The notes under the pieces: generated by a model
Database searches by the model: none
Told to the model about the DNA's origin: nothing
Seen by the model: only the letters and a program-made list of their open reading frames with translations
Made by a program: the position numbers and the translations under genes
Source of the DNA: Gammaproteobacteria bacterium
Lineage (GTDB): Bacteria > Pseudomonadota > Gammaproteobacteria > DSM-16500
Reading direction: 5' to 3'
Length of the DNA stretch: 64,000 nt
NCBI GenBank assembly: GCA_013286085.1
Contig: JABDGK010000007.1
Coordinates: forward strand, 920 to 64,919
Part shown: positions 30,304 to 38,681 of the stretch, piece by piece
Position numbering within the stretch: the stretch's first letter is position 1
Layout of the letters: each line of letters opens with the position of its first letter

Positions 30304-30783
30304 ATGAGCCGCGGCAATAAACTGTTTGATGGCGAAAGTAAAGATGACAAAAGTCAGCCATTAATCGACAAGAATCTCGAACAAATTGCGGAACAAATAC
30401 GCGCGATAGAAAGACATCTTCGGCTGTGCAACGATAAGTTGAATGTATTCACAGATCCTCATGCTGCTAACAAAAAAGATCTCGATAAAAAATTAGCGGT
30501 GATGATGGAAACGCTACGAGATAAAAGTCATCACATACGCAGACATGCTAGAGAATTTACTCAAAGTGAAGAAGCTAGGTTACCCGAAAATTGTGTGCAA
30601 TTCAGAAGGGAACAAACTGAGTTAAGCGATGATCTCGAACAATACAAAAAAGAAATTAAAAAATATGAGAAGGATTTGATTACCCGATTACGAGCAAGTA
30701 TAACGCGGGATGAGGCGAATCTTGCTGAACTTCAAGAAATGTTAGCGGATAGCACACCAAAAAAAAGCGTTAGAAAAAAATAA
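30304..30783 (+). CDS. Hypothetical coiled-coil protein
   Basis: 159 aa, highly charged heptad-like; GGAGG upstream of ATG. Confidence 0.65.
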   Translation: MSRGNKLFDGESKDDKSQPLIDKNLEQIAEQIRAIERHLRLCNDKLNVFTDPHAANKKDLDKKLAVMMETLRDKSHHIRRHAREFTQSEEARLPENCVQFRREQTELSDDLEQYKKEIKKYEKDLITRLRASITRDEANLAELQEMLADSTPKKSVRKK

Positions 30784-30933
30784 TGTTTTATTTCATACTG
30801 TTGGCCAAATATCCCCCGACGCAGATGCATTCCTCTCGATCATTTCCCTAAGAATTTCTTAATATTTGACAAGTATGATAAAAAAATCCTACTATCTTAT
30901 GTCGCGCATAAGAAATACACAAAAAATTAAGGG

Positions 30934-32616
30934 GTGAGCATGAAATTATCTGTTTGTATCACAGCTAGTAGCGTCCTGTTATTAACCGGACTGACCCCTG
31001 CTTTTGCAGCAAAACCGATCGACCTAAGCCATCAGCCTTTTTCGACTATCCAACCTCTTATTTCAACGCCATTGTTACGTGCTAATGCCACAGCAACAAT
31101 CACCGCCCAACCTGCATTAAAAGAAACAAGTCGTGATACGGACTTTAACCAAACTGCGCATGTGCGTGTGCAACAAACTTATTCGGATTATCCCGTTTGG
31201 GGTGGTGAAGCTGTCGTACATATTCCTCACGGCAGCAAAACATCGCTGCAAGCATTAGCAGTGACACAAAATAATAACACCACCATGAATGGTACTATCT
31301 ATCAGGATTTAAACACGGACTTAGCTAATGCACCATCAATGATTTTTACACCTGACCAAGCCAATAAAGCATTACAACAAGCAATTCAGCTATTTCAAAA
31401 TAAAACCGGCGAGAAACAAGACGCCACTGAAACAAAAACCAATTTGATGATTTACGTTGATAAAAACAATAAAGCACATTGGGCTTTTCTAACTACATTT
31501 TTAGTGGAACCTGCTAATGCGAAACCAAGCAAGCCCACTTATATTTTGGATGCAATCACATTCGAAGTTTATAAAACCTGGGACAACATTCAAACGCTTG
31601 ATAACGCTTTAGGCGGTGGCTTCGGCGGTAATGATCATATGGGGAAACTAATCTATGATGGCTTGCTCGATCATTTACCCACTCTCGATATCCAACGTGA
31701 TGCTGCGAAAAAAATCTGTTATTTCAAAAATAATGACGTCACAGTCGAGGACATGAGAAAAGCAAATGCGGTTGTGCAATACAAATGTGATGCGCTTGAT
31801 AAAGAGCATAACAATGTGTATTGGCATGATGACCGCATGGTCAATGGTGGTTACTCACCCAGCAATGATGCATTATATGTTGGCAAAATCATTAAAGGAC
31901 TTTATCAAGATTGGTATAACGTTCCTGTTCTCACCCAAAATGGCAAACCCATGATGCTTGTAATGCGGGTACATGATACATCCCCAAAGATGATTGATAA
32001 TGCTTATTGGGATGGCAAACAAATGACGTTTGGCGATGGTAAAGACTACTTTTACCCGCTGGTTTCTGTTGGCATCGGTGCACATGAAGTGAGTCATGGC
32101 TTTACAGCACAACATTCTAATTTAACCTATGCTGATCAATCCGGCGGATTAAATGAATCTTTTTCGGATATGGCAGCAGAAGCCGCTGAATTTTATGCGT
32201 ATGGCCATAATAACTGGCAAATTGGTCCTGAAGTTGTTAAATCGACAGGCAAAGCATTGCGTTATATGGATCAACCATCAAAAGATTGCGACGGCAATAA
32301 CAAACCGGGAGATACATGTTCAATTGATAATGCATCGCAATACAAACCTGATGACCCACAAGATCCGGGTTCACGCGTGCATTATAATAGCGGCCTCTTC
32401 AATCATATTTTTTATTTATTGGCTACTTCAGAAAATTGGAATGTCAGAAAAGCCTTTGATGTGATGGTGCAAGCTAATATGCATTATTGGACTGCAAACA
32501 CGACATTTACTGATGCTGCCTGTGGTGTAGTAAAAGCAACAAGAGATTATAAATATGATGTTGGTGCAGTTAATAAAGCAATGGCAGAAGTTGAAATTGA
32601 TGTAGGCAAATGTTAA
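30934..32616 (+). CDS. Secreted M4 (thermolysin-like) zinc metalloprotease with FTP propeptide
   Basis: IGAHEVSHGFTAQ (HExxH), GGLNESFSDMAAE (second zinc Glu), VHYNSGLFNHIFYLL; signal peptide. Confidence 0.93.
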   Translation: MSMKLSVCITASSVLLLTGLTPAFAAKPIDLSHQPFSTIQPLISTPLLRANATATITAQPALKETSRDTDFNQTAHVRVQQTYSDYPVWGGEAVVHIPHGSKTSLQALAVTQNNNTTMNGTIYQDLNTDLANAPSMIFTPDQANKALQQAIQLFQNKTGEKQDATETKTNLMIYVDKNNKAHWAFLTTFLVEPANAKPSKPTYILDAITFEVYKTWDNIQTLDNALGGGFGGNDHMGKLIYDGLLDHLPTLDIQRDAAKKICYFKNNDVTVEDMRKANAVVQYKCDALDKEHNNVYWHDDRMVNGGYSPSNDALYVGKIIKGLYQDWYNVPVLTQNGKPMMLVMRVHDTSPKMIDNAYWDGKQMTFGDGKDYFYPLVSVGIGAHEVSHGFTAQHSNLTYADQSGGLNESFSDMAAEAAEFYAYGHNNWQIGPEVVKSTGKALRYMDQPSKDCDGNNKPGDTCSIDNASQYKPDDPQDPGSRVHYNSGLFNHIFYLLATSENWNVRKAFDVMVQANMHYWTANTTFTDAACGVVKATRDYKYDVGAVNKAMAEVEIDVGKC

Positions 32617-32925
32617 GAGCCATCACAACAAATAAGGGTCTCACGCAAGTAGGCGTGGAATTATTTCCACAGCCTTTCATGCGTGATCAACAACAGGGTT
32701 ATGACTGTAAGCACTATGCGTTAGCGGCGGTTCTTCAATGGCTGTATGACTGCAAATTTATCACCACACCGCATTTCGCCGAAGGCTGAGACTCAAAACG
32801 AGTGGGAACAAGTTGTTGCAACCACACCTTGGCAACAATATGCAGCTAAAATACAATTTCATTCATTTCGACGTCTACGATTATTTCCTTTTCCTCAATA
32901 TGAACCCACTCTTGCCGTCACTACC
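32610..32925 (+). pseudogene. Probable frameshifted and interrupted gene, cysteine-protease-like N-terminus
   Basis: ATG at 32610 overlaps the M4 stop; MLRAITTNKGLTQVGVELFPQPFMRDQQQGYDCKHYALAAVLQWLYDCKFITTPHFAEG*; protein-like reading resumes in another frame (SPKAETQNEWEQVVATTPWQQYAAKIQ) up to the inverted-repeat element. Confidence 0.45.
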
Positions 32926-33256
32926 GAGCCGCGCGCGTCAGCACATACCTTTATAGACAAGTTAAAGAAGAACTGTCACCCCGCAAAAAACGCGCCACTT
33001 TTTGTGAAAAGGAAACAAAATCCAATTCGCGTTTTTGTGCGGGGCCCGGTGCAAATTTTGAAAAAAAGACGCTCCACCCCAAGGTTATTCACCAGGCCCC
33101 GCACAAAATTTCGTGAAACAGCATTTTTCTCAATCTTATTGTGGACGAAATTTTTGCGGGGTGACAGCTCTTCTTTAACTTGTGTATAAAGGTATGCGCG
33201 TCAGCAAGCGCACGATACGTTAAGTCCAGTGACGCTTGCTGACGCGCGCGGCTCGG
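32925..33256. mobile_element. Nested inverted-repeat element (MITE-like), no transposase
   Basis: Outer perfect 19-bp arms CCGAGCCGCGCGCGTCAGC (32925..32943) / GCTGACGCGCGCGGCTCGG (33238..33256); near-perfect inner arms 32944..32990 and 33151..~33195; central 13-bp arms 33034..33046 / 33095..33107. Confidence 0.7.
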
Positions 33257-33276
33257 AAAAAATTCGTAGGGATACT

Positions 33277-34587
33277 TCAGAGCAACAAATGCAAATTTCC
33301 AATACGATCTATTTCTTGCTGATTCACTCCCGCTTTTTTAGCAAAAGATGGCCACGCTTTAATCGCTACTCTGATATCCTCTGCCACCTGCTTAGCCTCA
33401 CCTATGCCAAAGCGATCAGCCACTGCAAACATATCATCCAGCGTAAAATCTTTATATTTTCCATTCACTGACATTAAGTGCTGGCTTGTCCATTCTCCTT
33501 TGGGATTATGAGCAAACGTGACATCATAAGCAGGTGCTAATTCCCAACTACTCCCTTGACGCAGCAGAAAAGAAAAATTCTTCGTGTGATCATCGCAATT
33601 TCTTCCCATCACATTAAACACCATACGTCGAAATGCTTCGACTGCAGCATCATGTCCAAGTGATAATTGACGCATTGTCATAAATAATTGTTCATAACTA
33701 TGGGTTGATTTTTTCTTGTAATCCAACTGATTCAAGGCACATAAACTTTGCATATGATGCTTGGTATTACTACCTTCTCTATCAAATCGTTTCGTCATGA
33801 AATGTGCGCGGCCATTTTCTAGTAATAAACTTGATGGCATCATCTGGATACCTGCTTTGATCGCCATTAAATAATAAGCATATTCGATGCGACCATAATC
33901 TTGTGCTGAACCGAGCTCTCGATCCATTCCCATGCCATCAAATTTTAATAACCAGTGCTCAAAACCTTCTGTGGCATCGACTTGTCCTGAGCATATGTCT
34001 TTGGTTTTCGGGTTCCATGCAATGACTGCTTTGGCACGCGCACCGCCTGCTGATGTACCGACTTCAATAATACTTCTCAACGCAGCAGCGGCATGATCAT
34101 CGTCATGCATATTTCCCTTTAGCATTTTTCTTGCTTCAGTAACAAGACTACTCATTTTTAATGCTGTCGGTTTATGTGTGCGAGGCCCACGAGTTGGTTT
34201 AAATTCCAATGCGCCCATCGCACGTTTGCCCATGTAAGCCAAGCGATCAAGTTGCGTTATTTGATCCGGAGAAATACCTTTATCAGCCATGTAACGATCA
34301 ATCAATGCATTACCAAAATCATCTGGCAACGCATCCGCTAACATCGCTGGCAGTCGTTTGTATGTTGCTACAGGTAGATCGGTAAAGACATAGAGATTCT
34401 CAGTATCATTGAGTGGCATATGCAGCGGAGCAAGATCAACACCACTTTTACCAAATTGCTTATCGTATGCAAACACGTAATAATTTAGTTTTGGGTCTAG
34501 CGCGACAGCTCCGACAAACTTTCCCCAAAGAAAGACATCGATTCGCTCAACGCGTTTATAGGGATCAGACTTTTTCTTTTTTGCCAT
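33277..34587 (-). CDS. hipA: HipA-family toxin kinase
   Basis: VFLWGKFVGAVAL, GTSAGGARAKAVIAW, MTKRFDREGSNTKHHMQSLCAL, MGRNCDDHTKNFSFLL, WELAPAYDVTF. Confidence 0.9.
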   Translation of the reverse strand: MAKKKKSDPYKRVERIDVFLWGKFVGAVALDPKLNYYVFAYDKQFGKSGVDLAPLHMPLNDTENLYVFTDLPVATYKRLPAMLADALPDDFGNALIDRYMADKGISPDQITQLDRLAYMGKRAMGALEFKPTRGPRTHKPTALKMSSLVTEARKMLKGNMHDDDHAAAALRSIIEVGTSAGGARAKAVIAWNPKTKDICSGQVDATEGFEHWLLKFDGMGMDRELGSAQDYGRIEYAYYLMAIKAGIQMMPSSLLLENGRAHFMTKRFDREGSNTKHHMQSLCALNQLDYKKKSTHSYEQLFMTMRQLSLGHDAAVEAFRRMVFNVMGRNCDDHTKNFSFLLRQGSSWELAPAYDVTFAHNPKGEWTSQHLMSVNGKYKDFTLDDMFAVADRFGIGEAKQVAEDIRVAIKAWPSFAKKAGVNQQEIDRIGNLHLLL

Positions 34588-34882
34588 AAATCCTTCTACT
34601 TGCGCGTTGTCGTTGCGGCTTTTGTCGAATCATATGCAATGGATTAACACTCACTTCAGGAGCAATACCAGCAAGCCAGCTTTCGCGATCAAGCGCCTTG
34701 ATAATGCGTACGAGCGTCTTAATCGTCGCGCCTTGCCCTCCTTCAAGATGTCTCAACGCATTCTCGCTAATACCAGCCTGGGCGCAGAGGGTTTTACGGT
34801 CGAGATTTTTTTGTAGGCGAAGAGCCTTTAGGCTTTCCCCCAGCATGATCTCAAGTTCTTGCGGTGTTGATATAAAATTCAT
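34565..34882 (-). CDS. hipB: XRE-family HTH antitoxin, HipB-like
   Basis: LGESLKALRLQKNLDRKTLCAQAGISENALRHLEGGQGATIKTLVRIIKALD; overlaps hipA start by 23 nt. Confidence 0.85.
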   Translation of the reverse strand: MNFISTPQELEIMLGESLKALRLQKNLDRKTLCAQAGISENALRHLEGGQGATIKTLVRIIKALDRESWLAGIAPEVSVNPLHMIRQKPQRQRASRRIYGKKEKV

Positions 34883-34893
34883 AAATATCCTAT

Positions 34894-34990
34894 TTAAGAC
34901 ATTTAACTGAAAATTATCTATATAAAAGTCTTATATAGAATAATTATATAGTAAAACTAATTTTTAGTAAATTATATTTAAGTGTCTTAA
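34894..34990. promoter_or_regulatory. Candidate hipBA operator region
   Basis: TTAAGACATTTAA (34894..34906) and imperfect inverted TTAAGTGTCTTAA (34978..34990), plus a GTCTTA copy at about 34928, in an AT-rich divergent intergenic region. Confidence 0.4.
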
Positions 34991-35225
34991 TTAGATCATT
35001 AGTATTGTTATACAGCTATATTTGTCTTTTTTAGATCAATTAAACAATAAAAATTAGGAAATCCCAATATTTAATCACAATACGTAAAAATAAATTAAAT
35101 CTATTCACTCCAGCTTGAAGCAATTTCAACACAGAACTCATCACTGTTCCATTTTGTGGCATATTGGCACATACTCCGTTTATTGGTTTATAATGGTAAA
35201 TATAAAACCAATCAGGACGTCATTT

Positions 35226-36149
35226 ATGTCGAAATCATGGCTCACATTGATAGCATCCCCACTGGTATTTTTCAGCCTCATCTCATCCGCACAAGCTTGG
35301 GATCAAGGTATTTATTTAACACAATACGTGTTAGAAAAGCCCGATAGATTAGACACGCTCATCCGAGAAGCTAAAGCGACGGGCATCAATACGTTTGTCA
35401 TTGATCATGATTATTATAGTTCGCATTACGCCCCTGCCATCGCCAAAGTAAAAGCCGCGGGCATTAAAGATATTGCGCGTATTGTTGTATTTTCGGATGG
35501 TGGCAATGCCAAACAAATTCACTCACAAGCGCATTGGGAAGAAAAATTAAAGTTTGCCAATGAAGCAATTAAAGCGGGCGCTGACGCTATACAACTTGAC
35601 TATATTCGTTATAGTTCTAAAGAACCTGCCAATCCACAACATGCCAAAGACGTCTATCAAATAATCAAATGGTTTAAAGAAAAAATTAATGCTCAACATG
35701 TACCCATGGAAATTGATATTTTTGGCGAGGTAAGCTACTACCCTTCTATGCATATTGGTCAAGATATTAAAATGTTTGCGGATAGTGTTGATGGTGTTAA
35801 TCCTATGGTATATCCATCACATTTTTGGCCTTATCAAAAATACTCTGCTGAACCCTATAAAACCATTAATCATTCTTTACATGCTTTAGAAAAACAATTT
35901 AATGAGAATGCGCCGTTTAAAGTGCATGCCTTCATTGAAGCTGCCAATTATCACTACCTAAAAAAGACTTCAAATGCAGAAAAACAAAAATATTTATTAC
36001 AAGAAATTCGCGCTGTAGAAGATACCAAAGGCGTTTCGGGTTGGTATGTATGGAGCGCTAATAATGTATATGATAATTTATTTCTTGTGTTAAAAAATAA
36101 TAAAACAAAGTCGGCCGATCTTCCTAAAACAGAAACGGCGCAGAAATAA
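35226..36149 (+). CDS. Secreted putative glycoside hydrolase (DUF4015-like TIM barrel)
   Basis: ATGTCGAAATCATGG start with signal peptide; ATGINTFVIDHDYYSS, AGADAIQLDYIRY, VDGVNPMVYPSHF, VSGWYVWSANNVYDN. Confidence 0.75.
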   Translation: MSKSWLTLIASPLVFFSLISSAQAWDQGIYLTQYVLEKPDRLDTLIREAKATGINTFVIDHDYYSSHYAPAIAKVKAAGIKDIARIVVFSDGGNAKQIHSQAHWEEKLKFANEAIKAGADAIQLDYIRYSSKEPANPQHAKDVYQIIKWFKEKINAQHVPMEIDIFGEVSYYPSMHIGQDIKMFADSVDGVNPMVYPSHFWPYQKYSAEPYKTINHSLHALEKQFNENAPFKVHAFIEAANYHYLKKTSNAEKQKYLLQEIRAVEDTKGVSGWYVWSANNVYDNLFLVLKNNKTKSADLPKTETAQK

Positions 36150-36391
36150 TATAAAATAAAGCTAAACTTGCACCTATGCATTTTTTTCTCCCCCACAAAA
36201 GCTTGGCGTTGTTGCGTAAATCAATACCTCTTTCCATCGATAGCAAAAAAATTTATGGGAATAACCTCAGATTGCAAGGACAACAATGAGTCCCGGCTAT
36301 CAATCCAATATTTGTGTTAATTATGATATAGTGGTAAAATTATGGCCTATTTTTGACGTAATCATTTAAAACAACGAAGAGGCATGCCGAC

Positions 36392-36991
36392 ATGACTGCA
36401 GTGAGATTCCCGATAGCAGCCAAGTTTTCAAGTTACATGAAAGAGCTAGACTATTTACAATGCAGCTTTCAACCAAATCCCAATAGAGTGAATGGTTTTT
36501 TTTATAAAAAAGGAACCCCAAATCAAGTTGAAATTATTTTCCACTCTGGGCAACCACCGAAAACACGCGCTGCATTTATTGAGCTGGCAAAAAAACTTGA
36601 ATTTGGCGCCTCTCATGTAGAGAACACATTTACCATAAAAATAAACGATACTAACAAATACGAAATAATAGAAAATTTCGCGCGTAATTTACGACAAGAC
36701 TTAGTGGATGCAACTAAAGCAAAACAAAAAACAGCAACCGCTGTAGTCCAAAAATTATTTCCCGCACGATCTGAAAGCGCTTCACCCGTAACATCTAAAG
36801 CAGTAAAGAAAGAACATATTACCGAATTACCATTAATAACAAAGGCCACAGCCGCCGTCACCCCACAAAAAAGTAGCTTACTCAGCAATCAATTAGCGAG
36901 TCGATTTAGATTGATTGTGAAGGCTGCTGAACCAGTAGAAGATTCGCAACAGTATAAAAATTCAAAACAAGTACAGAGATATTATCGCTAA
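36392..36991 (+). CDS. Hypothetical protein
   Basis: 199 aa ORF with GAAGAGG upstream of ATG; no recognised domain. Confidence 0.6.
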   Translation: MTAVRFPIAAKFSSYMKELDYLQCSFQPNPNRVNGFFYKKGTPNQVEIIFHSGQPPKTRAAFIELAKKLEFGASHVENTFTIKINDTNKYEIIENFARNLRQDLVDATKAKQKTATAVVQKLFPARSESASPVTSKAVKKEHITELPLITKATAAVTPQKSSLLSNQLASRFRLIVKAAEPVEDSQQYKNSKQVQRYYR

Positions 36992-37023
36992 CGGCTTTAA
37001 TGCATCAATCCCCCTCGCCCCAA

Positions 37024-37056
37024 CCCTCTCCTCCACAAAAAACGTGGAGGAGAGGG
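37024..37056. repeat. Hairpin CCCTCTCCTCCAC-N7-GTGGAGGAGAGGG
   Basis: Perfect 13-bp arms; related CCTCTCC hairpins at 16706 and 41270. Confidence 0.6.
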
Positions 37057-37095
37057 AGTAACTTGATTAATGCAACATCGCTAAATAGCAATTTT

Positions 37096-37230
37096 CTATT
37101 CTTTTGTTATTGCAGAAAGTTGAGTACGACATAGCCTGAGATGATAATACATCATCTTGTCTTGATTAGAGCGCCTCACGAGCAGCTCCGAGATAGAATA
37201 TAGCGTCTTTGCCACGGCTTTAATAATCAT
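37096..37230 (-). CDS. Small ORF, 44 aa (MIIKAVAKTLYSISELLVRRSNQDKMMYYHLRLCRTQLSAITKE)
   Basis: Manual reverse-strand translation; AGGAG 8 nt upstream of ATG; hairpin 37024..37056 downstream; below the track's length cut-off. Confidence 0.45.
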   Translation of the reverse strand: MIIKAVAKTLYSISELLVRRSNQDKMMYYHLRLCRTQLSAITKE

Positions 37231-37295
37231 ATAGAAATCTCCTGTAAATAAGCAGTTATTGAGTCAAAGTCAAATAAATCACGGCCAATAATTTA

Positions 37296-37342
37296 TTCAC
37301 CATTTCTTCACTATAGTCAGTATACAGTGAAGAAATGGTGAA
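37296..37342. promoter_or_regulatory. Perfect 17-bp palindrome TTCACCATTTCTTCACT-N13-AGTGAAGAAATGGTGAA
   Basis: Directly visible inverted repeat between the minus-strand sORF and the plus-strand gene at 37570; no T-tract. Confidence 0.6.
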
Positions 37343-37569
37343 AGCAATACTCTGCCGCAATGTATTGATGGTTTTTGATAATTTAAATAAATAAAAAAAT
37401 TTCTGTTCCAAAATGATCCATCTTAGTATAAAATGCGCTCAACTTGGATTGAGGATAACGTTTAATGGATTGAATATATCTTACGCAGATCTGCGTGGGA
37501 CAACAAAACAACATTTGTAAATTAATTTTAACAATCAATAAGTACATATAGCATATAAACGAGGTTAAC

Positions 37570-38679
37570 ATGCCAGATACTGGAACCCTTTACACGGTCT
37601 CACGCAACTTAGAACGACAAGAAGCGCGCACCAGAGCAGCAGCAGCCGCTGCTAAACAGCACCCAACTACAACATTAATACCTGCAAGCTCACCAGCCCC
37701 TGCGGCGGCAAGCTCAGCCCCCACAGCTCGAGTAGTAGCACCTTATAACAGCCCGTTTAGAGAGATCACCAAGGGCGTTATTGCTACATCAATTGTTTTA
37801 GGTATCGATTACAGCACAACTAGCATGCCATATGGTATGGCTTTAAAAGCAGAAGCATTGGTTAAAAGCCCCCAATGGGGCCATCTCCTGCAACGCAGTG
37901 AATGGAAGGAAGCGTATACAAGATCGTGGAGCGTATTGAAGTACGGTTTTTACCCCACCTTCCTCTTGGAAAAAGCAGCGACTGAGACCACTAAGCACTT
38001 TGGCACTTCTACTATCGCCGATTACAGTGATCTGGTTATGCCGGGCCTTGTTGGTATGGGAACAGCGCCAGCTGTGTCATTTGCAGGAATTAATGCTCGC
38101 TATGGTACACAACTGGATGTTCTTCAGGTTCTTCGCACACAAGGCATTCGAGGTGTCACCCGATTAACAGGTGGTGCAGGTACAATCGGTGTGCGTGAAC
38201 TCACTTGTTATCAAGTGTTCCACCATGATACAAGTGAGCAAGCTAAATATATTGCCAATGCAGGCGGCTCTCGCCTGTTTAAAAGACAAGATGGCACCCC
38301 TACTATTGTTTCAACAGCAATAGCCGACATACCCGATGGACTAGCCTTACTCGCAACCCAGCCGTTAACAATGTTTGCAGTAAATGCCGCCAAGCATAAA
38401 TACGCTGCACTACTACAACCTAATGCGACACAAAAGCCAAGCATAACAGCGCCAGTCGCTTTGCTAAAATACCAACTTGAATTTTTACAGCAAATTTGTA
38501 GCGAAATTATGAAAGAAGGTAAAACTCATGGGCTAAATAGATTCTTGAGTTTTTCACCAGGAATTGTTGCACGAACAGTAAGCTTATTTGGAACGCTGTC
38601 AGTATTTAAATATTGCTTAGGACCAGCGGAAAAAGTTGTCGCTGACAATGTGACGCACCGAAAACTTGGAACTACTTGA
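37570..38679 (+). CDS. Three-repeat membrane-type protein resembling a mitochondrial carrier; candidate effector
   Basis: About 100-aa repeats with hydrophobic segment, then (R/E)xxG-type linker and second hydrophobic segment, e.g. LQVLRTQGIRGVTRLTGGAGTIGVRELTCYQVFHH and ICSEIMKEGKTHGLNRFLSFSPGIVARTVSLFGTLSVFKY. Confidence 0.7.
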   Translation: MPDTGTLYTVSRNLERQEARTRAAAAAAKQHPTTTLIPASSPAPAAASSAPTARVVAPYNSPFREITKGVIATSIVLGIDYSTTSMPYGMALKAEALVKSPQWGHLLQRSEWKEAYTRSWSVLKYGFYPTFLLEKAATETTKHFGTSTIADYSDLVMPGLVGMGTAPAVSFAGINARYGTQLDVLQVLRTQGIRGVTRLTGGAGTIGVRELTCYQVFHHDTSEQAKYIANAGGSRLFKRQDGTPTIVSTAIADIPDGLALLATQPLTMFAVNAAKHKYAALLQPNATQKPSITAPVALLKYQLEFLQQICSEIMKEGKTHGLNRFLSFSPGIVARTVSLFGTLSVFKYCLGPAEKVVADNVTHRKLGTT

Positions 38680-38681
38680 TA

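Noticed and set aside
32746-33189. 147-aa ORF listed in the track
   Set aside because: Its C-terminal half is translation of the inverted-repeat element; better read as a broken gene plus insertion.
37620-37740. Ala/Pro-rich stretch considered as a DNA tandem repeat
   Set aside because: Only loose codon-level repetition (GCA/GCC/CCT), not an exact tandem repeat.
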